Below, piece by piece: positions 22,672 through 35,400 of a stretch of 64,000 nt of DNA. The notes beneath the pieces were generated by a model. The model was not told where the DNA came from and did not search any database. It saw nothing but the letters and a program-made list of their open reading frames with translations. The DNA lies in the NCBI GenBank assembly GCA_023052935.1, contig CM041298.1, forward strand, positions 57,840,217-57,904,216, written 5' to 3'. A program made the translations under genes and the position numbers. Source of the DNA: Piezodorus guildinii (taxonomy: Eukaryota; Arthropoda; Insecta; Hemiptera; Pentatomidae). Position 1 is the stretch's first letter. Each line of letters opens with the position of its first letter.

Positions 22672-24475
22672 TATTTACTTTCTACCTATATATGAAATAT
22701 ATAGTTAGGGAAAGTATTGCTATCGTGAAAATTTTCTAATTCCAGTTTTCGACGGAAATACACGTTTTAGGGTCTCCTGAGTCCAAATAACGAAGTCCCC
22801 CAAAAAGGTTTGTGTGTGTATGTCCGTACGTGGCAACTCCCGGGCGAAAACGAAAAGTCTTATGAAACTGATATTTCATATTTAAGCCACCTAATGTACC
22901 TCAAGGTATAGTTTCTTAGGTCCAATCCTTTATACAGTCTATACAGCTGATATTCCACTCCATCCTAGCACTGTCCTCAATACCTACGCGGATGACACAA
23001 GTGTGTTATCAGTCCATAATGACCCAACCACAGCATCCCAAATCCTTCAGTCCCACCTCACAGCCATCGAGGAATGGTGTCAGAACTGGAGAATCAAAAT
23101 TAATCCTACCAAATCCCACCAAATTACCTTAACCCTTCGTCGCAAACCGATGTTCTCCTGTCCCACTGTTTCCTTTAATAACACCCCACTCACTCCTGTA
23201 GAACTAATCCGATACCAAGGACTTCATCTTGACAAACGTCTAACTTGGAATCCTCACACAAGACTTAAACGACAAGAAACTGCTCGTAGATACCGATTAC
23301 TATAACACTTACTGGACAAACGTTCAAAACTTCCACTCTATTACAAAAAGCTCATATATGTTACCATTATCAGGCCCATATGGACATATGGGATCAAGCT
23401 TTGGGGCTCTACTAAACCATCCAATTCCTCCCGCATCCAATCCTTACAATACAAAATCCTTCGCAAAATCATAAATGCTCCTTATTTCGTCACAAATAAA
23501 ATCATCCATAACGACCTTAGTATCCCATTTGTTGCAGACCTTTCTCGTATCAGATATACCACATTCAATTCCAAACTCCCAACCCACATAAACCCTCTTG
23601 TTCGCAACCTATCAACCTCACATATCTCTGATAACCCTCCGAGGCAATTGAAAAGAAGATGGCCTCGGGACCGACTAACTTAAATAGACATCGAAGGTCT
23701 ACCACTGGCTAGTTTCTTCACAAGCCTTTTCACGCCCTTTATTGTATTTCAACACTTTTACTTGTATTTATTTTTTTATACAGTTGTAAAATTCAATAAA
23801 ACATAAATAAAAATTTTAAAAAAAAAAAGACACCTAAACGCCCGAGATGTTACAGAATCTTTTTCAACAAAATCAGCTAACCAGAAGAGCCACGTTATAC
23901 CGTGCATTTTGCACCTTTTTACCATTTTCTCAAAAACGGCTCTAACGATTTTGATTAAACTCCATATATCGATGTAAAATTTAATGGGCTTTAATATCAT
24001 GAAGGTTTCATTCTGATTGAAATAGTCTTACATGACTAAATGCCGATATTTTAAATTTTCTTCCTCTAAAGTACCTTTAATTTTGTAGATTCTATAAAAA
24101 TAACTATATCATCTATTTAGTACTGATAAAAAACGGGTAAATATATAATTTGAACGAATGTGATATCCAACTAAAATATAAAAACAGTAATATAGACGTA
24201 TAATATATCGTTGGAAAGTGTAAGATTTTAGAATAATTGTTATCTCATACACAAAATTGTAAAAGTTAATGGAGTTAGGGAAAAGCCGATAAAAGTGACT
24301 GATTGTCATGGATAATAATACAAATGATTATTTAATAAAACACATGTTTCTATTGAAATTCAATGTCATTTATTATTTAACAATTTATTTGTATCTTTAT
24401 GTGTATTTAAAAACTATTTTAATTGATTTTTAACTACGAAAGTCGTGTGTTGGGCGCACCAGATTTTTTGACACC
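22672..24475 (+). repeat. Rep-A, split by a LINE
   Basis: Left part 22672-22894 (CTACCTATATATGAAATATA ...) and right part 23827-24475 ending GTCGTGTGTTGGGCGCACC. The right-end AGGTAAGTG is altered to ACGAAAGTC here. Confidence 0.85.
22895..23826 (+). mobile_element. Jockey-like LINE, 5'-truncated, with YADD motif
   Basis: Starts at VPQG of the reverse transcriptase; GPILYTVYTADIPLHP and LNTYADDTSVLS (catalytic YADD) follow, then HLTAIEEWCQNWRIKINPTK, GLHLDKRLTWNPH, and after a stop at 23303 PIWTYGIKLWGSTK, LQYKILRKIINAPYFVTN and HINPLVRNLS. Poly(A) to 23826. Flanked by AAGCCACCTAA (22884-22894) and AAGACACCTAA (23827-23837). Retrotransposed piece, inactive. Confidence 0.9.
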
Positions 24476-24960
24476 CTATGTCACTGTTGGTGTTGCTCCA
24501 ATAAACATTTTGACAAGAGTTTTCCTATAAAAAAAATTAATGTAAGATAAATGTTGTTATATAAAATTTGCCAAAGGGGAGTGGCGTGGTCTAGTGGATA
24601 GAGCACTAGTCTGCTGTGCTCCGGGTCCTGGGTTCGAATCCCGCCTGTGGCAGAATATTATTTATTCTGTTAATTCAGTCGGGGAGCGACCCTAGGGTAT
24701 GGAGACCCTCCTGGGGCAGACCCAGCCTCTATAAAGTGGGTACCCAAATTAATTGGGGAAAAACCTGAGCGTGATTAAGGCCTAATCACCTCATTGCACT
24801 GCCGTTGGCCTAGAAACAGTACGAATCTCTATATGTACTGAGCCCAAGACCCTTCATGGGTTGTAGTGGTACAGGTAAAAATAAAAAAATATAAAATTTG
24901 CCACTAGGACTTACAGCTTAGGAGCTATATTGTTGTGGTTGATAAAGTTACCAATGTCTA
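24476..24960 (+). repeat. Sat183 units split by SINE-C
   Basis: GACACCCTATGTCACTG and GTTATATAAAATTTGCC before the SINE; CCACTAGGACTTACAGCTTA and GGAGCTATATTGTTG after it. Confidence 0.75.
24574..24889 (+). mobile_element. SINE-C, full length with TSD
   Basis: tRNA-like head with A box TGGTCTAGTGGATAGAGCAC and B box GGGTTCGAATCCC, then GGAGACCCTCCTGGGGCAGA, GGCCTAATCACCTCATTGCA, CCCTTCATGGGTTGTAGTGG and an AAATAAAAAAA tail. Perfect 14-bp TATAAAATTTGCCA duplication at 24560-24573 and 24890-24903. Confidence 0.93.
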
Positions 24961-25697
24961 AATGTACGTAGATAATTAAAATAAATTTTGCTTCTATATT
25001 ATTTTTGTCTTTCTTTACTTTCTATGCTTCACTAATCCGTCCGTCAGTCAATCAGGCCCAGAGCAAACTTACTTCTCTATTTGTAGAGGGAAAAGCAGAA
25101 TCCGGGAGATTGCACTACTTCCTAAAAAAAAAAGGTCTTGGAGTTACGTCTTTTCAACCTTCGAGGACGATTGTGGGGATGGATGGAGCTGTGTGGGGAA
25201 TTATCTGTAGGGTCAGGACCATTATGATGAACTTTAAAAATGTAAATGGGGTAAGGTATAACATAAACGGAATATTAAGGTCATGATATTGGGTATTCTG
25301 GGGAACATTTTACACAGTATTAAATATTCCTCAGAGGATTTAGGATTGGATGCGTTTGATGTTACAGGATTTAGCTATACCTAAGGGCTTTGGACAAGGG
25401 ATATTAAAGGGCACGGTCTAAATAATATATATATATATGTATACAGTTTTCAATTAATATTGTAGTGTATAATAGTAAAAGATCGGTGAAGAAAATAAAA
25501 ACTATTGTACTTTAAGAAACGAAACACCGCTAAACATGGTTCACAAGTACTTTTGCTTTGAAAGCTCCGGCTAGCACGCCTGTTCTCCCTTAGCTTTCAC
25601 AATACTTTCAGCTCTCATGTATTCCAAACATTCCAACACGTTTAAAGTATTATTTATTTGGGTAAAACAAAAATAACAATTTCTATTACTCAAATGA
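24961..25697. other. Unannotated DNA with one 93-codon frame
   Basis: Plus-strand frame 25005-25286 contains an A10 run in its middle and matches no family I recognise; no splice or promoter context supports it. Confidence 0.4.
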
Positions 25698-26475
25698 AAA
25701 ATCTAGCGTGCGGAATACACGTCTTTCATTTACCTCCTTTGTTAAAATCAATTTAAGAATTTTTAAATACAGTTAGAGATGAACAATGTTTAAATAATTT
25801 ATCACATTGAGTTTCGATAAAAGCGTGTGTTTCATTGCATAATCTATTATATTATTATCGACAATAATCAATTAGTTCCTTCGTCATTTCAACACTCTAT
25901 TAACGTTTACAATTTCGTGTGTAAGATTATTAAGAAGACATTATTGTCCTAATGTTCAAAAACACAAAAATTGCATTAAAAAATTATTTTTGCTCTTTTT
26001 TCCTCTAGTTGAACATCGAATTCCTTCAACTGATATATTAAACGGGTTTTTTTATCAATGCTCATAAGATGATATGTTTCATTTTTTTGAATCTACAAAA
26101 TTAAAGGTACTTTAGAGGAAGAAAATTAAAATATCGGCATTTAAGCCATGTCAGACTATTCCAATTAGAATAAAAACTATATGGCACTACAGCCCATTAA
26201 ATTTTACATCAATAACAGCGAGTTTAATCAAAATCCTTTAGAGCTGTTATTGAGAAAAGGGTATAAGATGCATGGTATAAAGTGGCCCTTCTGGTTTGCC
26301 GATTTTTTTGAAAAACAACTTCTCGTTTTCGAACTAGATTTATCACACCGACCTTTTGTGGGACTTAGTCATTTGGACTTTAAGCGTGTATATCAGCTGA
26401 AAACTGGAATTTGAAAATATTCACGCTCGCAATACATTCCAATGCTACATATTTCATATACATGTAAGTATGAAT
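25698..26475 (-). repeat. Rep-A, near full length
   Basis: AAAAATCTAGCGTGCGGAAT, CATTTACCTCCTTTGTTAAA, body, and CATATACATGTAAGTATGAA at the far end. Both terminal AGGTAAGT motifs are mutated. Confidence 0.8.
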
Positions 26476-26794
26476 GAAAACAATAAAAAAAATGCATGAT
26501 AAATCTTTATTAAAGCTACTTATATATCGTAATTAGAAAATTTCTATATAGATTATGTAAAATAAAGTTTATCGTGAAACCAAACTTTTAAGCATTTTGA
26601 ATACATAATTACATAAAGGAAATTTCATGCTTGAGTTATGTTCGATCTGTACAAGCTTTGTTCTAATGTACTAAAATAGATATATAATTTCAAATAATGA
26701 AGATTCTTTTATATATATTAATATTAAATATTAATATATAAATATTAATTGTAACTAATACTAATATGTTAGTAGTAACTAAATATTTCAAGGT

Positions 26795-26890
26795 AAATCG
26801 ATGTGATTTTTTAAATTGGAGTATAATAAATAGTTTTTCACTATTTTCTAATCTTTTTTGACCACCACCCAAACCATTACATCCTTCATA
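26795..26890 (-). mobile_element. Penelope-like flank fragment
   Basis: AATAGTTTTTCACTATTTTC and ACCACCACCCAAACCATTAC match, in the same order, the arm sequence of the element at 60165-60415. No ribozyme-like core here. Confidence 0.35.
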
Positions 26891-27785
26891 TTTCATATAT
26901 GTTGATTGTTAAAGATAAGGTAATTCAAGAAGAGAGTGAGTGAATTCTAGTCAGCTACTTATCAATAAAATGACCATCATTAATAAATATTTATTGTTAC
27001 TTTATTTTATTCCCAATCATAACCGATAACAATTTTTACGATATGGGATTTTTTCATTTCTGATACCCTCCTATCGTGTGTTTATGCATGGAAAGGAATC
27101 AAATTAGAACAAAAAAATAAAACAAATTCGTAACAATTTTAACATTACTCACCTTTCAGATAAAGACTTTTTGTATAAACATCACCCACCTACAACCACT
27201 ATGTTCCACTGAAGTATGTGGAAAGAATAACAAGATATAAAATATTTAAAAGGGTATTGATCCAATTTCATAAAACTTTCAAGAAGAAATTCTTGACCTG
27301 GGTGCTTTAATAATGAGAATTGAGTTACAATTAATATGTAACTCAGTTCTGTAAGACCTTACTTGAGCATTTAATAAACAGTACTATTTAGTTAGCATTG
27401 TATTTAATTTACTTTTAAGTGTTTTTTTTTTTTTTTTTCAAATTTGATTGAGATAGCTAAAGTTTGTATTATTAATACTTAATTTTTTCTTATTATATAA
27501 AAGAATGATTGATTTTTTGGCAAGGATTTTTAACGAAGAATACAATTCCACCAAACAAGAGAATAAATAAATTTTCAAATGTTTGCAAATTGTTCACATG
27601 AAATTAGTTTGTATTAATATCCATTTATTATTTCTGGTAAATAATTAATTAAATTTATTTTTTAGGGTTAAAAAGAGAAGACGATTAAAGTTGAACTTAA
27701 ATTTATAAAATTATTTTCAAGAAAAAAATTACATCCAGAATATGCATGTATATGAAGTGAGAATGGTGGACTGTGTGTAAAATTA

Positions 27786-27935
27786 GCGGAGAAGTTGATT
27801 TAAGTTGCAGCCAATAAAACTCTTAATTAAGTAGATAATTAATAAATTGACAGTATTATTAATTGACAAATAATAAATTAAGTTTTCTACTTAATTGATT
27901 GTTTCATTCACTGCACATGGAATCAACTTCTCTGC
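27786..27935. repeat. Inverted repeat, MITE-like
   Basis: GCGGAGAAGTTGATT at 27786 pairs with AATCAACTTCTCTGC ending 27935; partial pairing continues inward through CTTAATTAAGTAG and TACTTAATTGATTG. A related GGAGAAGTTGGTT occurs at 14457. Confidence 0.55.
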
Positions 27936-28749
27936 AGAATATGTTTGATTGAAATTCTTAAAATACAAATATATAACATAAAAGTTTAATTAGAAGCAGA
28001 TAATAAGAAACCTTATTTTACTTTAATTTGAATTTAATTTAGTAAATCGTTTGTAGAAGACAATGCAAATCACTTGATAGCTCATTATCAGCTAAACAAA
28101 CCTTTACTAAACTGAAGAATAAATAGGAAATTAAAATAAATTTGACCTCCATTGTAGTTTGATTTATTTAGAGAAAATATAAAATCAAAAAGTTCACAAT
28201 TGGCCTTAAAAGGGTATGATTTTCAGTCAATTTCTTGCAACTAGAAGACTCAAAGAAACAACTGGATTAAAAGAGAGCATATTATACAGAAAAAAAGTAA
28301 AACATGACAAAAGCTAGCGATTTACATTACATTATTAACAATGAATTTCGGGAACTTACAAATTTATAGAATATTTGTGTAGAAAGGAAAATAAACTTTC
28401 AATTTTGATTCATTCCATACTCTCAACTTCTGAGAATTATTCATTATATCAATCACAGTTATGTATTAGAAAAATGGAACTAATGATTACTGTCTATTTG
28501 GTTATAGTTGGGCAGAAATATCTGTATAGTTAGTGGGTTCTATTATATTATAGTCATTTATTATACATACAATTGTTAAAACTACCTCTATAACTACTTA
28601 TATTATACAAATTGATTTTATTATTATTTTTATTGCATTCATTAATATCATTGTTATAGCCGAGAACATAGTGAAGGTGGTTTGGCCATTGAGTCTTAGG
28701 TAATGGTAAATAAAAAAGTTAGGGGGAGCCTGTGGCTATTTGTCTAGAC

Positions 28750-30079
28750 CAGTGGTTCCCTAAAGTTGGTCTGTGGAACCCTGAGGGTCCGCAGGCGGTG
28801 CTCAGGGAGCCTGCGATGGGTGATTGGAAAAATATTTTAAATTACCTTAATAAAAAATATTTGCGAAGCCTTGGCTTGTAAAAAGAATCACTCACGCATT
28901 ACATAGATACCTTAAAATGTGCGTGGTAACTGACAGTAAATAATAAATATAACTGATGCTGGGTACTTCCATATGAGCCATTTATTTTCAAATTGGCCTA
29001 AATCCATTTATACTTAAATTGAAATATTTTTTGTATGAATTAAATTTTGTTTAACTGCATTAATTAAACATTATTATTATTCTACTAATGCAACAATCCA
29101 TAAACTGAGGTTAACTTTTTAAATACTAATTAAAATTGCCTTAATACGTAATCAATAATAAATATCTTTATTTAGGTATAAATGGACTAAGACCACTTTA
29201 AAAGTAAATGATTCATATATTGTACCTACTATATTTTAGCTACCTGTATTGTATTGATAACAAGGTTTTGCGGATTGTAGTCAGTTCTTAGTGTTGGGTC
29301 TAAAACATACTATCTTAGATTGTCTTTTACAATTTATTTCAATCGCGATCACTAATTTGATTCTTCTTCTTCTTCTTCTTCCAGTGGTGCGACAGGCCGT
29401 GTAGGCCCTGGGCCTCGCGGTGTAATCTCCAGGAAGATTACATCCACATTTCTCAATGCATTTTGTAGTGTAAGGTCATCACTTCCTACGCCTAATTTAG
29501 TGAGTGGCCACCATTTGGCTGACGGGTCTCACATACCCAGGGGAGAGGCTGTGAATGAATCCCCATTTAATTATATCCTTATAAAAGTCCCACCATGACT
29601 GGGATTCGAACTCACTTCCTCTAGTGGGTTCAATTCTCATGAGAGATTAGCACGCTAGTCACTCAGCCACGGGCTCCCCCACTAATTTGATAGTCCATTA
29701 TTTCAATAGTAAAAAGTTACTGTTGGTCGGAAGAGCCTTAAAATTAAGACAATTATTTGCAATAGAAGCTTATCTATTACAGGAAATATTCAGTGATTTT
29801 TTATAGAAATCAATTTACTTGATCATTTTCGCACTGAAATCTTGAATAGTATTTTTACCATGTTAATGACTTTTGTTTTTATGTTATGAAAGGAAACAGT
29901 TTAAAATCAGTACCTTTTAAAAAGAGCTGCAATATCCATATTTGATTTTTAAGGACTTTTTTGTTCTTTAGTTGATATTGGATAAGAGATTTAAAGATAT
30001 ATATGCACGAATTTAGAGGAATGCCATAGTCCTAATTTGATGAAGGGCGTCAACAAAATTATTTTTTAGGGAACCATTG
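28750..30079. mobile_element. Non-autonomous hAT element with TSD
   Basis: Terminal repeats CAGTGGTTCCCTAAA (28750) and the inverse of CAATGGTTCCCTAAA (ending 30079), the form of many hAT/Charlie-type ends. The 8 bp outside, GTCTAGAC and TTCTAGCC, agree at 6 positions. No transposase frame inside; a SINE-A copy lies within. Confidence 0.75.
29362..29679 (-). mobile_element. SINE-A, full length with TSD and (GAA)n tail
   Basis: (TTC)n at 29362-29381 is the tail; CCAGTGGTGCGACAGGCC through to GCCACGGGCTCCCC at the head. Perfect 12-bp CACTAATTTGAT duplication at 29350-29361 and 29680-29691. A 17-bp insertion, CTCTAGTGGGTTCAATT, sits in the anticodon-like region. Confidence 0.92.
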
Positions 30080-30154
30080 TTCTAGCCCACTAGTCTACTA
30101 AGTCAAAAGTTACGAATTTGAAACCCACCTGGAATATTTTTTTTAATATATTTT

Positions 30155-30718
30155 TTGCGCTTTTCTCCTTTTGGTGGTAATCAAATTTCTTCAATTTGTA
30201 TATTTAGCCGTTTTTTTTATAAATACTAATGAAATGATATGGTGAAGTTTTAGGGCTTTACAGAATTAAAAGGACTTAAGAGGAAGAACATTAAAAAAAA
30301 TCGACATTTATGCCCTGTCAGAGTATTTCAATCAGAATGGAACCTACATGATATTGAAGCCTATTAAATTGTACATCCTTATGACAAGTTTAACAAAATC
30401 TTTAGAGCAGTTTTTGAGAAAATTGTAAAAAAGTGGAAAATGCATGGTATAAAGTGGCTCTTCCGATTGGCCGATTTCAATGAAAAAGTTGGTGTAACAT
30501 CTCAGGCATATATGCTGCTTACATATGAAATTTAAATTTTATACAACTTATTGTTTTAAAGCTAGACATACTACATACACAGACCTTTTTGTGGGACTTG
30601 GTCATTTGGACTCAGGGGAACCTAAAACCTGCATTTCCGGTGATAACTTCAATTATAACATTTTCGTTATCGCAGTACTTTCCCTTAGTATGTATTTCAT
30701 ACATAGGTAAGTGAAAGT
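30155..30718 (-). repeat. Rep-A partial (left two thirds)
   Basis: TTTGCGCTTTTCTCC ... TCGACATTTATGCCCTGTC ... TATTTCATACATAGGTAAGTG AAAGT. It keeps the outward AGGTAAGT at its end. Confidence 0.8.
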
Positions 30719-31384
30719 AAAAATACATACGTACCCACCTTGGTAAGTATAATGTTTTCCTTTAGGTAAGTATTATATTATCAGGGTGAACAAACGATTC
30801 AGTTTTAAAAAAACCATCTGAAATTTTATTAATGTTGGTAATAATTAAACAACAAAATTATTCAAAAAATAGTTTATTTTTAACAAAACATAAAACGTTA
30901 TTCAGTCTTTAAGTCATTTAGACTTAAAACAATGGATTCCCAAATATTGGCATCTATATTATAAAAATAAATATAAGAGAAATTTTTTTAAAAAAACATG
31001 AAATATAAAATAATTTGACATTATCAACAATACAGCTACGATAATGCAAATGATTTAGAAACAGATTGCTAAATACAATCACAAAAACACTTGAAAGAAA
31101 CAAATGTTCATAAGCTCTAACATAATTATTTACAAGGTGACTAATATGTATCCTATTAAACACTGTACATATTAGCATGTGTTATTTATATTTACTATTT
31201 ATATTAAATTCAAATTTACATGTCTTTTTATTAAATTAAAAAACTACATAACTGACATGTGAACTTATAAGTCATATATATATATATAAATGTATTTCAT
31301 ACGGCATACAGTACAAAAATAAATATTAAATTTAGACGTGAAAGTCTAACATATATATATTTTTTAAGTATGTATAGTGTAAAA
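30719..31384 (-). other. Hexokinase 3' flank, probable 3' UTR
   Basis: No coding sequence. AATAAA on the minus strand at 31232-31227 lies about 150 nt below the stop and could be the poly(A) signal, but in DNA this AT-rich the hexamer has little weight. Confidence 0.35.
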
Positions 31385-31483
31385 TCAATAATTAATGAGG
31401 TATGTTTTTCTGAGCCTTTCTGCGATTGCAGTTGCTAGAGCAGCTCCTTTACCACTGCCATCTTCAACCAGCATTAGTTTAAA
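31385..31483 (-). CDS. HK: Hexokinase exon 10 (last) with stop
   Basis: 99 nt, residues 444-475 plus TGA at 31387-31385. Acceptor TGTTTCAG. Starts [20 protein letters not shown], the adenosine-binding signature, and ends with a short LRKTYLINY tail. Confidence 0.96.
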   Translation of the reverse strand, partial: FKLMLVEDGSGKGAALATAIAERLRKTYLINY

Positions 31484-32293
31484 CTGAAACAAGATATATA
31501 ATGTTAACATTTATAATAATTTAATAAACTATAATTAGATGGAATAAAAATGTGACTGAATGTTTACTAAATAAAAACCAAACCCAAAGTTTGAATGCTG
31601 ATAATACCAATAGTCTTTATATACAATCTTTTCTTCTATTAATATTCTCAAATTTCAATTAAATCCTCTAGATATGACCTAAACTTTTTCATTTTTGGAA
31701 AGAAGAGTAGTATTAAATAACAAGAATTACACACCTTTAATTTCACTTTTCTTATAATTTTAATATTTTCGGATAGACCCCAACTACTTAATATTCAGAA
31801 TTTATTCATACTTCTTCAATGTTGCATCTAGATCACAGAATTCATAAAGTTTTCTGTTTAATTGTTTACTCTCCAGCTCTACAAAACAATGTAGCCATAG
31901 TTTACAGAACTACCTCCTCCCATCAAACCTCCCATTACTGACTTTTGGTTCCCCAGTTGCTTATTAAAATCAGTTTATTCTTTGTAGATTTGTACCTTTT
32001 TTGTTACTTCCATTAATCATAGTTGTTCTCTTCATATTTATTTTGAGACTTAATTTTTTCAACTTTAATAGTTTCCCTATTATTACCAAACAGGAAAAAA
32101 CCAGCAACATCCCTGAGTAATGAGAAATGCCATGTATTTCACTACCTTTTTTAGACCCTTTAACGTTTTTATTATACTACCATGTCAGTAAAAACTATAC
32201 TGGGAAATTAAATTTTGGAAACTAAAAAATTTTTGTAACAGATTCTTATATAATATGGTAAAATAAGGTCTTGAGCAATAGAAAAAAAAAAAA

Positions 32294-32333
<40 letters not shown>

Positions 32334-32382
32334 TATTTGTATTATATATATATTATATATTATATTATATTATATATATATA

Positions 32383-32460
<78 letters not shown>

Positions 32461-35400
32461 ATATTATATATATTATACTTACTGGATGCTGAGGTGCAAG
32501 CAGTTTCACGAATTTTTCCATCCACAACTTGAAGCGAGGATGATGTTTGAAAAGAGAGCCATCAACCGCAACTGTTACAAATGGCCTCTTCATTCGTTTT
32601 AATACTTCAGATAGACCTGAGTTAATGGAAGAAACATTTGATTATTGTGAATAAAAAAAAAGTTCATTGAGAGGATTAATGTTTATTAAGAATTATTAAA
32701 ATATTAATTTAGATATAAGTTCAGTGGGCTGATTATCTTTTTCCTTTAAATCAGCTTTAAAACTGTTATCATCTCCTTCACTCAACATGAAGCAAGAAAC
32801 CAAATCTTAATCTGTTTTGAAATGAAAAAAAATTAGGTTTTAATAAATTTGAAACATGTAATGTTGACAAAACAGCCATAAAAAAGATAACATGAAAAGA
32901 ATATGGAGAAATACAAAACTAAAAATTCTTAATGTGAGTAGGTTTGAGGAAGGAACAGATTTTTATTTAAGAAGATACTGAAACGATTTTAAGTAAAAAT
33001 GGTGAAAGATCACTGCTCTAACAATGACAGTATAAGTGGAAGAATAATCATTATCAGAGTGAAATGTCACTTCAATAATGTATCGAAATTTGGAAGATGT
33101 CACTCTTTCCTTTGAGTATAGATCAGGATTAATTTCAAAATAATAATAAAGTTTAAACTAATCATATTTTTCTTAAAAACCATTTGTGACAGATACTTAC
33201 AGGCTGAAACAAGCATAGCTGCTCGGATGGAGACAACCTCAGAAACATATTTCACTACTTGTATATCATCTTCATTATAATCTAAATCAAAAAGCTTCAA
33301 AATTTCTTCAGTTTTACATAGTGTATTGTTCACATTGTCTCTGAAAATTGATAAAGTAAAATTAAAAAAGATATATTCTCAATAAATCATCATTAAATAA
33401 AAAATTTTACAATTATGGCCCAAAAATGTATTGGTTACTGTAATTAATATGATAAAGCAAAGGATGTTTGACTTTTCTAATCTATAAAATTAATAAACAA
33501 GTTAGAGGCCCAGTATACTGTCAACACAGAAACCTAACAAGTTTAATTTAATTTTTAATTATAGTTGTTTATTTTAGTCCTCAAACTGGCCAAAATGGAT
33601 AGGTTGAAATCTTAGCTACATAAAGATAAAACACATTATTTGATTTTTACTGTCACAATTTACTGATCCTCAACAATCAATAATCTTTTTAATTTATTAG
33701 ATATTCAAGATCCTTGACCAGCTATTATGACCAGTCATGTGGTCAGCATCATGCTTAACCATCAGATTTCTTTCCAATACATAAAGAGCCATTTTTAAGT
33801 ACCAAGAAAGAGAATGGTCCCATGCTTCTCAATTGAATCAGGACTGTTAGCAAAAGAAATATATATTCCTCTACAAATGGATTGGAACTTGGTTACAAAC
33901 AGTTGACTGTATGGTACTACCAAATGCTGTACCATACATGCTGAGTCTTATCAAAGAAAAATTAATGTCTTGCCTTCCTTAAAGGTAAAGCAAGCCATAT
34001 AATGTATCCTTTAAACAGATATATCTAAAACCCATTTAAAAATAAACAATATAGACTATATAAATTACATTAAATTGTTTTTGCTTACTCTTCAATGTGA
34101 GAAACATATTTTGTCAAGAATGAATCAATCTGTTGTATCTTCTTGCTGAGGATTCCGCCAAATATCAACCTATGATTAGCCAGGTTCACCAATACAAGCC
34201 TCACTAACTCTCCAAGATATTTGCCACTTATGTACTTTTCAAATCTAAAAAATATATACATACATATATTTGTCAGCATGTAAACATAAATTAAAGCTGT
34301 TTGAATAATGAATAATTTTATATTGATTGTAAATTCATTTAAATCTCAAACCTTTTGATGGATAACTTTAAGAAATATACGTGTTTTTTTTTTTAATTTT
34401 TAAAAGGAACCAAATTTTCCATTATAAGAATATTCATACATAAAAAAAAATTGAAATAACAAAATACATGAATTAAAAGTTTAGTTATTTTAATGTAACT
34501 GTCTAATTTTTTAATTGCAGTAGTTTTATATTAATGCAACTTAAACAAATTGAGGTGGGTGAAAAAAAAAAATCTACATTTCCATAAAAATATAAACTCC
34601 ATCCAAATATAATATTAAAGGCGGTAATTTTAATAATTCTTTAATATGAAAAGAAGAAGAAACTTACGTAAAGGAACTTGCAAACAAAGAGTTTGTATCG
34701 ACTTGTTTATCAAAGTCAGTTCTTATGAAATTGAGTAAGCCTCCATCACCAAATGCGCCCCATTCGATATCAATGATTACCTGAAAAATTAAAATAATTC
34801 AATAGATAATCTAATTTTTTCATTTATCTAAAAATATTCCCCCTTAAATCTTAGCCCCCCTTTAATCTCAACCCCCTGTTATAATAAGGCTTGAACTAAA
34901 GTAGTAATTATAATAACAATAAAATATTACCTCTTTCTCTCCATGCCTTTCAGCCTCCCAATGAGAAACCCTTTCAGCTCTTTCCATATAACAAGCATTG
35001 CTTCCAGTTCCAAGTATCAAACCGACAGCTGCATTACTATCCAAAATACATCCTTGTAGTAAGGTTCCTATAAAGTTAATTTACTTAAAAATATAATATA
35101 ATAGAAAAGAAACTTTATTCTAGGACAACATCCCTTAAGAATAACATAAATAAACATTGTAACAGACCAAATAAATTAATAAGTGTGTACAAATTAGGAG
35201 TTTACGGGAGGATCTTAGAAAAAGATGGCAGATCAGTGAAATTATTTCAAGGAGGAAATTAAAATACTGGGCATAGATGATGATACCAACATTTCTGAAT
35301 ATATTTAACTTATAAAAAACAAGTCATACCAGTTGTATCATTCAGAATCGCTATTATCTCCACATCTAAGCCGCCTTTTTTGTGTATCGCACTGCTCAGC

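Larger units (their letters stand above)
26476..28720. other. Mostly unannotated AT-rich DNA
   Basis: Apart from the fragments at 26795 and 27786 no gene or repeat is recognised. Confidence 0.4.
28722..30150 (+). mobile_element. SINE-A copy split by a hAT element
   Basis: Head GGGGGAGCCTGTGGCTA at 28726, then the hAT element, then CCACTAGTCTACTAAGTCAA and ACGAATTTGAAACCCACC (B-box region) from about 30085. Body beyond 30150 is lost. Confidence 0.6.

Noticed and set aside
25005..25286. 93-codon plus-strand frame
   Set aside because: No recognisable domain, an A10 run inside, and no promoter or splice context; kept only as unannotated DNA.
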